Shown: positions 7,912-13,867 of the stretch, in pieces
Numbering within the stretch: position 1 is the stretch's first letter
Layout of the letters: every line of letters starts with the position of its first letter
NCBI GenBank assembly: GCA_035544635.1
Contig: DATKDQ010000296.1
Location: 1 to 20,088, forward strand
Origin: DATAFT01 sp035544635
GTDB taxonomy: Bacteria; Acidobacteriota; Thermoanaerobaculia; Multivoradales; Multivoraceae
Length of the DNA stretch: 20,088 bases
Direction of reading: 5' to 3'
Notes under the pieces: model-generated
Told to the model about the DNA's origin: nothing
Databases searched by the model: none
What the model saw: only the letters and a program-made list of their open reading frames with translations
Position numbers and translations under genes: made by a program

Positions 7912-9649
7912 AGAGGAGCTTCGCGAGCGGCGCCGCCGCGGCGCTGCCGTGGCCACCGTGCTCGACGAAGACCACCACCACCAGACGCGCATCGTCGACT
8001 GGAGCGAAGGAGGCGAACCAGGCGTGATCGCGGTGCTCGTAGTCGAGATCGGCCGAGTCGATGTGGACCTCCTGCCGGATCACCTGGGCGGTCCCGGTCT
8101 TGCCCGCGACGCGCACCGACGGCAGGCGGGCCCGGCTCCCGGTGCCGCCCTCGTTGACCACCGCCGCGAGCGCGTTGCGAATGAACGCAAGGGTGGCGGG
8201 CGAGACTCCGGCGTCGCGGGTGCCGGGGAGCGCCATGCCGCTCGCCAGGTGAGGGCGCACCAGCCGACCGCCGTTGGCGACCGCCGCCATCATCACCGCC
8301 ACCTGGAGCGGTGTGACCAGGAGCGGTCCCTGACCGATCGACACCGACACTGTCTCGCCCGGGAACCACATGGTGCCGCGCTGGCGCAGGCTCCACTGCT
8401 TGTCGGGCACCAGTCCGGACTTCTCGCCAATGAGGTCGATCCCGGTGGCCTCGCCCAAGCCCAGGCGCCGTGACCAGGCGGCGATCGGATCGATCGAGAG
8501 CCGCGCGCCCAGGTGGTAGAAGAAGACGTCGCAGGACTGCACGATCGCGCGGTGGAGGTCGACGCGGCCGTGCCCGCCACGCTTCCAGCAGCGGAAACGG
8601 TGGTTGAAGACCCGGGTGGCGCCGCTGCAGACTACCGTGTCGTTCGGGTCGACGGCGCCCGTCTCGAGGCCCGCGATGGCGGTCACGATCTTGAACACCG
8701 AGCCCGGCGGGAAGGTGTTCTGGATCCCGCGGTTCTGCAACGGCTGGTGCGGCGCCTGCAGGATCGCCTTCCATTCGTCGCTGTCGATACGCCGCGCGAA
8801 CGCGTTGGGGTTGAAGGACGGCGCCGAGACCAGGGCGAGGATCTCGCCGTTCGCGGGATCGAGGGCCACGGCGCTTCCCACCTTGTCCGCGAAGAAGCGC
8901 TCCGCCTCCTGCTGCAGCTCGAGGTCGAGCGTGAGCTCGAGGCTGCCGCCGGGACGGCTGGCTTCGCGCAGCTCCTCGCGGACGAACTTGCCGCGACTGT
9001 CGACGACGACGACGCGGCGTCCATCGTCCCCGCGAAGGATCGGGTCGTAGGTCTGCTCCACGCCCTTGACCCCGACCAGGTCGCCCGCCCGCAGGCCGGG
9101 CCGGAGCGACAGCGCGCGCTGGCTCGCCTCGCTGAGGTACCCGACCACGTGCGCCGTCTGCGTGCCGTGCCGGTAGAACCGGCGCTGCCGCACCTCGATC
9201 TCGAACTCGGGGTGCTCGAGCGCGGCCGCCTCCAGTCGCGCCACCTGGTCGAGCGTGAGGTCCTCGGCCACCACCAGCGGTACGTAGGACGCGGCCCGCG
9301 ACGAGGCGGCGATGACGCGGGCCAGGTCCGCCTCGGGACGATCGAGCGTGCGCGCGAGAAAGGCGAGGCTCGACGCCAGATTCGCGCTCCGCCCGCGATC
9401 GAAGAGAAGGAAGTAGCTCGGGACGTTCTCGACCAGCGCCCGGCCGGCGCGATCGAGGATCACGCCGCGCGGAGCCTCGAGCTTGAGCTCGCGCAGCCGG
9501 TTGTTCTCGGCCAGCTCGCGGTAGTAGCCGCCGCGCACGATCTGCACGTACCAGTAGCCGCCGAGAACGATCGCGTACGCGGCGGCGAGGAGGACCGCGA
9601 GGACCCACGTCCGCCGCACCAGCAACCGAAGCCGCTCCTGGCCGTCCAT
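7868..9649 (-). CDS. mrdA: Penicillin-binding protein 2 (class B, elongasome transpeptidase)
   Basis: A 593-aa class B PBP that crosslinks lateral-wall peptidoglycan with RodA. A short cytoplasmic tail is followed by one membrane anchor (about 13-35), then the PBP dimerisation domain (about 55-220, with APRGVILDRAGR). The transpeptidase domain runs from about 255 to 575: SxxK in PPGSVFK (S317, K320), SxD in QSCDVF (S372, D374; PBP2 normally has Asp here), and KTG in AGKTGTAQ (K517-G519). The start ATG has GGAGG 4 nt upstream (9654-9658), itself touching a palindrome. The gene ends inside rodA, but 127 bp separate it from mreD, which is unusually long for this cluster. Confidence 0.96.
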   Translation of the reverse strand: MDGQERLRLLVRRTWVLAVLLAAAYAIVLGGYWYVQIVRGGYYRELAENNRLRELKLEAPRGVILDRAGRALVENVPSYFLLFDRGRSANLASSLAFLARTLDRPEADLARVIAASSRAASYVPLVVAEDLTLDQVARLEAAALEHPEFEIEVRQRRFYRHGTQTAHVVGYLSEASQRALSLRPGLRAGDLVGVKGVEQTYDPILRGDDGRRVVVVDSRGKFVREELREASRPGGSLELTLDLELQQEAERFFADKVGSAVALDPANGEILALVSAPSFNPNAFARRIDSDEWKAILQAPHQPLQNRGIQNTFPPGSVFKIVTAIAGLETGAVDPNDTVVCSGATRVFNHRFRCWKRGGHGRVDLHRAIVQSCDVFFYHLGARLSIDPIAAWSRRLGLGEATGIDLIGEKSGLVPDKQWSLRQRGTMWFPGETVSVSIGQGPLLVTPLQVAVMMAAVANGGRLVRPHLASGMALPGTRDAGVSPATLAFIRNALAAVVNEGGTGSRARLPSVRVAGKTGTAQVIRQEVHIDSADLDYEHRDHAWFASFAPVDDARLVVVVFVEHGGHGSAAAAPLAKLLYEKHLGQTSAPRDT

Positions 9650-9650
9650 C

Positions 9651-9690
9651 TAGCCTCCGGAACGTGCTGAATAGCACGTTCCTCTGGCTA
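9651..9690. repeat. REP-like palindrome abutting the mrdA ribosome binding site
   Basis: A 40-bp inverted repeat has 18-nt arms, 15 of 18 paired. The inner ten pairs are perfect (GGAACGTGCT 9659-9668; AGCACGTTCC 9673-9682) around the loop GAAT, then come three mismatches and five outer pairs (TAGCC/GGCTA). On the minus-strand transcript the Shine-Dalgarno GGAGG of mrdA lies in the mismatched 3' flank. The hairpin could therefore modulate mrdA translation, or the element could be a dispersed palindromic repeat. No T tract supports a terminator. Confidence 0.6.
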
Positions 9691-9701
9691 TTTGCTCTCT
9701 G

Positions 9702-9717
9702 GCGCCGAGGACGGCGC
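9702..9717. repeat. Short GC hairpin, copy 1 (GCGCCG-AGGA-CGGCGC)
   Basis: A perfect 6-bp stem with a tetraloop in the mreD-mrdA gap. A 17-nt stretch containing it (9702-9718) matches 15896-15912, before ruvA, at 16 of 17 positions, the only change being in the loop. It is followed by more GC-rich symmetric sequence (to about 9730). This may be a small dispersed hairpin family. Confidence 0.5.
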
Positions 9718-9732
9718 GCGTCGCGCCGCCTG

Positions 9733-9777
9733 CGGACACGCTCCCTGCTTCGATGAGGCAGTACTCGGACACACTCC
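9733..9777. repeat. Two direct copies of a 12-nt motif, 33-nt period
   Basis: CGGACACGCTCC (9733-9744) and CGGACACACTCC (9766-9777) match at 11 of 12 positions. The second copy runs into the mreD stop codon. Together with the palindrome at 9651 and the hairpin at 9702, this makes almost the entire mreD-mrdA gap repetitive. No gene or good promoter is seen in the gap. Confidence 0.45.
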
Positions 9778-10292
9778 TAATCCAGGAAGACCTCGGTGCG
9801 GCGGCGGCGGCGGAACGAGGCGAAGGCCTCTGCAATGCGCTCGCCGCCGGCGACCAGGAGCGCCCCGAGCGGAGCGGCGATGGCGGCGCGCAGCGCGAGA
9901 TCGGGGAGCGAGAGGAGCTCGGGACGCCGCACCAGGAGGAGCAGCAGACCCTGTAGCACGAGTTGCTGCAGGATCACGGCGCAGGCGAAGAAGAGCGCTA
10001 TGTAGTAGCCCTTGTGCAGATCGGCGAGACGCGCGGTGCGCGCCATCAGGAACGCGACCGCGGTCCCGGCGAAGCCGTGAAGCCCATACAGACCGCCGGA
10101 GAGACCATCGTGGGCGAGGCCGAGGATCGCGCCGGCGACGGCGGCCCAGCCGACGCGGCCCGGCAGCGCGGTGTACGCGATGGCGAGCAGGAACGGGTCG
10201 ATGAAGCGCGCGACCGGCGGCAGGAGCGTCACCAGCAGCAAGTGCGCGAACAGCGCCGCGAGCAGGGCGGCTAGAAGCTTAAGGACTCGCAC
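9777..10292 (-). CDS. mreD: Rod shape-determining protein MreD
   Basis: A 171-aa, very hydrophobic inner-membrane protein with about five membrane segments, the usual size and profile of MreD, which links MreC to the elongasome. The weak family consensus is visible: a mid-protein DPFLLAIAY stretch and a glycine-rich GLAHDGLSGGLYGLHGFAGT segment (58-77). The C-terminus is basic (RRRRR). The identification also rests on position directly between mreC and mrdA. The start is a GTG 14 nt inside the end of mreC, with an AAGG about 10 nt upstream. Confidence 0.9.
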   Translation of the reverse strand: MRVLKLLAALLAALFAHLLLVTLLPPVARFIDPFLLAIAYTALPGRVGWAAVAGAILGLAHDGLSGGLYGLHGFAGTAVAFLMARTARLADLHKGYYIALFFACAVILQQLVLQGLLLLLVRRPELLSLPDLALRAAIAAPLGALLVAGGERIAEAFASFRRRRRTEVFLD

Positions 10293-11124
10293 TCGTCGAC
10301 GCCTTCAGTCGGCCGGGTAGGCTGTCCGCCAAGAGGACGAAAACCTGATCGAGCATCCCGAAATCGACCGCCGGAGCGAGCCGGATGGCATGGAAGAGCT
10401 CGCCCCCCGGCGCCACCTCGAGCACGGTTCCGATCGGGATGCCGCGCGGATAGAGGCCGTCCGTGCCCGAGGTCAGCACGCGATCGCCGACCTGCACGTC
10501 GGCTTGGAGCGGCACGTATTCGAGGGTCAGCCCGTCCCGTCCGGCGCCGCGCGCGATTCCCTGCCGGCGCGTGCGCTCGATCATGGCGCCGATGCCGGAC
10601 GCGCGGTCGGTCACGAGCTGCACCTTGGCGTAGGAGCCCTCGGCCAGGATGACGCGCCCCACCAGCCCGTCGGTCGACGTCACCGGGCTCGAGGTGGCGG
10701 CCTGACGCCCGGGCATGAAGACGAAGAGCGTCTGCAGCCACGACGCATGATCGACGTAGACCACATCGGCCAGCCGATGCTCGCCCTGGAACGGCGGCCG
10801 GTAGCCGAGCGCGTTCGACAACCGCTCCACCTGATCGTCGACCGTGCGCAGGCGCAACCGCTCCAGGTGCAGGGCCTGGACCTCCTCCTCGAGCCGGCTC
10901 AGCTCCGCGCGCAGCGCGTCGTTGGATCGCAGCTCGGAGCCGGCGGCGGCGACCAGGTTCACCGTCCCGCGCACCAGGCGCGTGGCCGGCGCCATCAGAC
11001 GCAGCGCGAGCGCCTCGAGGCGGGTCCCCCCGCTATCCTCGTCGCGCACCTGGGACGTGAGCAGGACGAGCTGGGCCAAGAGTAGGGTGAGAACGCCGAG
11101 CGTGGTCCCGCGTCCCCGCGTCAC
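10279..11124 (-). CDS. mreC: Rod shape-determining protein MreC
   Basis: A 281-aa periplasmic scaffold protein of the elongasome. It has one N-terminal membrane anchor (about 8-25) and a coiled coil (about 62-105, ALRAELSRLEEEVQALHLER in the middle). Two beta-barrel subdomains follow, typified by GLVGRV (153-158), VQLVTDRASGIGAMIER (168-184) and a VGDRVLTSGTDGLYPRGIPIG stretch (212-232). The length is normal for the family. The GTG at 11124 overlaps the mreB stop (GTGA). The frame stays open 73 codons upstream, but only as Arg/Ala-rich shadow sequence of mreB. It ends within mreD. Confidence 0.95.
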   Translation of the reverse strand: MTRGRGTTLGVLTLLLAQLVLLTSQVRDEDSGGTRLEALALRLMAPATRLVRGTVNLVAAAGSELRSNDALRAELSRLEEEVQALHLERLRLRTVDDQVERLSNALGYRPPFQGEHRLADVVYVDHASWLQTLFVFMPGRQAATSSPVTSTDGLVGRVILAEGSYAKVQLVTDRASGIGAMIERTRRQGIARGAGRDGLTLEYVPLQADVQVGDRVLTSGTDGLYPRGIPIGTVLEVAPGGELFHAIRLAPAVDFGMLDQVFVLLADSLPGRLKASTSASP

Positions 11125-12143
11125 AGCAGCGACACCTTCCGCAGCAGATCGATGTCCTCGAGCACGCGGCCGGTCCCCAGCACCACCGACGCCAGCGGGT
11201 CCTCGGCCGGCACCACCGGCAGCCCGGTCTCGTCGCGCAGGCGCTGATCGAGGCCGCGCAGGAGAGCGCCGCCGCCCGAGAGCACGATCCCCTTGTCCAT
11301 GATGTCGGCGGAGAGCTCGGGCGGCGTGCGCTCGAGCGCCCATCGCACCACCTCGACGATGCCGCCGACCTGCTCGGACAGGGCCTCCCGGATCTCCGAG
11401 TCCCGGATGGTGAGAGTCTTGGGCACGCCCTCGACCAAGTCCCGGCCCTTGATCTCCATCGTCAGCTCTTCCTTGAGCGGATAGGCCGAGCCGATCTCGA
11501 TCTTGATCTGCTCCGCCGTCCGCTCGCCGATGAGCAGGTTGTACTTGCGCTTGAGGTACTGGACGATGGCGTCGTCGAGCTCGTTCCCGGCCACCCGCAG
11601 TGACCGGCAGTACACGGTTCCGGAGAGCGAGATCACCGCCACGTCGGTGGTGCCGCCGCCGATGTCGACCACCATGTTTCCCGAAGGCTCGGTCACCGGC
11701 AGCCCGGCGCCGATCGCGGCCATCATCGCCTGCTCGACCAGGAACACCTCGGACGCCCCGGCGCTCATCGCCGACTCGCGGACCGCCCGCTTCTCGACCG
11801 GGGTGATCTCGGAGGGAACGCCGATCACGATTCTGGGCCGGGCGGGAAACCGGCGACCGCCGTGCGCCTGCCGGATGAAGTATTTGAGCATCTTCTCGGC
11901 GATGTCGAAGTCGGCGATGACGCCGTCCTTCATCGGGCGCACCGACTCGATGTTGCCGGGGGTCCGCCCCAGCATCTCCTTGGCGGCGTTGCCCACCGCC
12001 TCGATCTTGTTGGTCTTCTTGTTGATGACGACCACCGAAGGCTCCCGGACGACGATCCCGCGGTCGGCGACGAAGACGAGGGTGTTGGCGGTCCCCAGAT
12101 CGATCGCGAGATCGTTCGAAAAAAAGCGGAGGAGCGAGGGCAT
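11121..12143 (-). CDS. mreB: Rod shape-determining protein MreB (bacterial actin)
   Basis: A 340-aa actin homologue that forms membrane-bound filaments directing lateral cell-wall synthesis. The ATP-binding motifs are intact: DLAIDLGTANT (11-21), VVDIGGGTTDVAVIS (158-172) and IVLSGGGALLRGLD (286-299). The N-terminal MPSLLRFFSNDLA carries the hydrophobic/basic residues used for membrane attachment in Gram-negative MreB. Conserved GRTPGNI and RPMKDGVIADF segments are present. The ATG has only a weak AAGG upstream, and a -10-like TAGATT sits 6 nt before it. mreB may therefore have its own promoter in addition to read-through from the FecR-like gene. Confidence 0.98.
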   Translation of the reverse strand: MPSLLRFFSNDLAIDLGTANTLVFVADRGIVVREPSVVVINKKTNKIEAVGNAAKEMLGRTPGNIESVRPMKDGVIADFDIAEKMLKYFIRQAHGGRRFPARPRIVIGVPSEITPVEKRAVRESAMSAGASEVFLVEQAMMAAIGAGLPVTEPSGNMVVDIGGGTTDVAVISLSGTVYCRSLRVAGNELDDAIVQYLKRKYNLLIGERTAEQIKIEIGSAYPLKEELTMEIKGRDLVEGVPKTLTIRDSEIREALSEQVGGIVEVVRWALERTPPELSADIMDKGIVLSGGGALLRGLDQRLRDETGLPVVPAEDPLASVVLGTGRVLEDIDLLRKVSLL

Positions 12144-12149
12144 TGCCTT

Positions 12150-12155
12150 AATCTA
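12150..12155 (-). promoter_or_regulatory. -10-like box 6 nt before mreB
   Basis: TAGATT on the minus strand matches TATAAT at 4 of 6 positions and ends exactly 6 nt before the mreB ATG. The spacing is the same as at 2635-2640 and 15918-15923. No good -35 is found 16-18 bp upstream. It could drive a leaderless or near-leaderless mreB transcript. Confidence 0.35.
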
Positions 12156-12157
12156 GC

Positions 12158-12238
12158 TCAGAAACTCACCCGGGATCGCTGCTGCGCCACCGTGATCTCG
12201 GGTTCGACGGACCCCTTCGGGGAGGCCGCTTCGTTCAT
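12158..12238 (-). CDS. Possible 26-aa ORF between the FecR-like gene and mreB
   Basis: The ORF starts MNEAASPKGSVEPEITV, is hydrophilic and ends SRVSF. Its ATG overlaps the FecR-like stop in an ATGA arrangement, and it ends 14 nt before the mreB start. In favour of coding are the coupled start and mostly G/C third positions. Against it are the short length, no known family, and an internal CCCCGAAGGGG hairpin sequence that may mean this is merely a spacer. I keep it as a weak candidate. Confidence 0.2.
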   Translation of the reverse strand: MNEAASPKGSVEPEITVAQQRSRVSF

Positions 12239-13659
12239 AGGGTTTCGATGAACACCTGCCTCCTGGCCTCGCTGCGATTGCCGGAGGCGTCGACCGCCGA
12301 CACCACGACGTCGACCAGCCCCTCCGACGCCGGCGTCACCGACATGGTGAACGAGCCGTCCGCCGCTACCGGGGCGCGCTGCCCGTCCACTTCGAGCCGG
12401 ACCCCCGGCTCGGTGCGCCCGGTGACGATCACGATGTTGCCGTTCACCGTCACCTTGGCGAGCTCGATCTCGGGAGGAACGGTGTCCTTCCAGCCGATGC
12501 CGCCCATGGAAAGGGCTCGGAACTTGCGAAGCGAGCTCCACGGGCCGAGCACCCCGTCGCCGCCGTAGGCGGCGACCCGCCAGTAGAAGTTGCCCTCGGA
12601 GTTGACCCCCAGGGTGGCCTTGGTCGAGGTGCGGCGCCGATCGATGACGGCTTCGCCGAAGAGCCGGCTGCGGGAGACCTGGAGTTGGTAAGCGGTGGCG
12701 CCCGGGACGGGGTTCCAGGACAGGACCACCTCCCGGGTGCGGTCGAGCATGAGGTCGAAGCCGTTGGGCGGCCCGATCACCCGGGGTTGGTCGAGGAGAC
12801 CGGTGGTGCGGCCGAGCGCTTCGGCCCGGGCCAGCACCTGCTCGAGCTGCTCGAGCTGGCGCACGTGACCACTCTCGATGGCCGCGACCTGCGCCGTTCC
12901 CCTGCCGACCGCGAACCGAGCGCTGGCGGTCGCCTGCTCGTAGGTCACGGTCGCCTCGGAGTCGGTCTCGAGCCGAATTCTCGCGTGCTCGGTCTCGACG
13001 CCACTCGGCCGGCGCGAGGTCTCGAGATCGACCCAGCCATACTCCATGCGGACTGGCTCGCCGCGCCCCCGGAGCCGCAGTCGCGCCTGGATCTTCAGCA
13101 TGGTTCCGGGCCGCACCGTGAAGAGGGTCCCGTCGCCGTCGAACAGGATCTCGGCGGAACCCTGGTCCGACGAACGCACGTAGTCGCCCTCGTGCAGGAC
13201 GTCGCGGGGCCGCGCGCGCCGGAAGCGTCCGGTCTCGCCGCGCCGGTACTCGACCTCCCCCTCGACGTAGATGAACCGCGCCTCGCCGCGCCGGCCCGGG
13301 TTCTGGACCGAGTCGAGAACGTCGAGCAGCAGACCTCGGCTCACCTGCGCCTTGGACAGCGCCGAGCGGTAGGAGCCCTGCTCCCAGGCTTGCTCGGCCT
13401 CGCGCAGGTTCAGCGACGCCTGGCTGATCTCCTTCCGATGACCGGTGAAGGTGTCCCCGCCGCTGAGCGTATCGAGCAGGCTGCGCGCGCCGTTCAACGT
13501 CTCGGTGGCCCGGCGCTCGATGGTGTACTGGTCCCATGCCAGATAGGACCGGTACCCGCCGACCAGGATCGCGGTCCCGACGGCCAGGCCGAGGAGGGCC
13601 CGCAGCGTCTCCTCCGAAACGCTGTACCAAGAGGCCGTCCTTCTCATCCGGCGGGCCAC
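12235..13659 (-). CDS. Membrane-anchored FecR-domain protein with Fn3-like and Ig-like modules
   Basis: A 474-aa protein with a short basic cytoplasmic end, one membrane segment (about 20-38) and a helical region (50-120). A FecR-type beta domain follows (about 128-260: VEGEVEYRR, LHEGDYVRSSDQGSAEILFDGD split across it, TVRPGTMLKI). A fibronectin-III-like module (about 291-383; VLSWNPVPGATAYQLQVS) and a C-terminal Ig-like module (about 395-472; VDASGNRSE) complete it. Most of it would lie in the periplasm. I chose GTG at 13659 because AAGGAGA lies 6 nt upstream; the ATG four codons later (13647) is too far from that site. It is the first gene of the run leading into mreB, so an envelope-scaffold or wall-sensing role is plausible but inferred. 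It is not a classical FecR sigma regulator: no sigma factor or TonB receptor is nearby. Confidence 0.8.
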   Translation of the reverse strand: MARRMRRTASWYSVSEETLRALLGLAVGTAILVGGYRSYLAWDQYTIERRATETLNGARSLLDTLSGGDTFTGHRKEISQASLNLREAEQAWEQGSYRSALSKAQVSRGLLLDVLDSVQNPGRRGEARFIYVEGEVEYRRGETGRFRRARPRDVLHEGDYVRSSDQGSAEILFDGDGTLFTVRPGTMLKIQARLRLRGRGEPVRMEYGWVDLETSRRPSGVETEHARIRLETDSEATVTYEQATASARFAVGRGTAQVAAIESGHVRQLEQLEQVLARAEALGRTTGLLDQPRVIGPPNGFDLMLDRTREVVLSWNPVPGATAYQLQVSRSRLFGEAVIDRRRTSTKATLGVNSEGNFYWRVAAYGGDGVLGPWSSLRKFRALSMGGIGWKDTVPPEIELAKVTVNGNIVIVTGRTEPGVRLEVDGQRAPVAADGSFTMSVTPASEGLVDVVVSAVDASGNRSEARRQVFIETL

Positions 13660-13696
13660 TGCAGGTCTCCTTCCGCGTTCGCCGAGAAGACTCAGA

Positions 13697-13702
13697 AATA
13701 TA
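13697..13702 (-). promoter_or_regulatory. Candidate -10 box for the FecR-like/mre cluster
   Basis: TATATT on the minus strand matches the -10 consensus at 5 of 6 positions, in a conspicuously AT-rich patch (13694-13720) of an otherwise GC-rich region. It lies about 37 nt before the GTG start, leaving room for a leader with the AAGGAGA site. A weak TTCTGC lies 15 bp upstream as a possible -35. Confidence 0.4.
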
Positions 13703-13755
13703 GCATGGAATCTATAAGCAGAACCGCCGCGGTCACCGGGAACTGCCCCTGGCCT

Positions 13756-13805
13756 GGCAACCCCGTGAGGGAGGGCCACGGGCGTAAGGCTCCGCCCTGG
13801 TTGCC
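13756..13805. repeat. Inverted repeat in the divergent promoter region
   Basis: Outer arms GGCAACC (13756-13762) and GGTTGCC (13799-13805) are perfect. Between them are two mutually exclusive hairpins: CCCGTG/CACGGG (13762-13767, 13777-13782) and GGGCG/CGCCC (13780-13784, 13793-13797). The right outer arm overlaps the -35 of the ppiD promoter, so it may be an operator, or a palindromic repeat with no control role. Confidence 0.4.
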
Positions 13806-13829
13806 GCCCCAAAGGTCGGTTGGTAGAGT
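13801..13829 (+). promoter_or_regulatory. Candidate sigma70-type promoter for the ppiD-like gene
   Basis: TTGCCG (13801-13806) and TAGAGT (13824-13829) are separated by exactly 17 bp, each matching consensus at 4 of 6 positions. Transcription would start near 13836, giving a leader of about 32 nt that contains GGAGG (13850-13854). Confidence 0.45.
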
Positions 13830-13867
13830 GACCCCCCGCGCCGGCCCACGGAGGCAGGTTTTCCCCC

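Noticed and set aside
12212..12222. CCCC-TTC-GGGG hairpin as a terminator before mreB
   Set aside because: Only a 4-bp stem, no T run, and it lies within a stretch that is probably transcribed into mreB.
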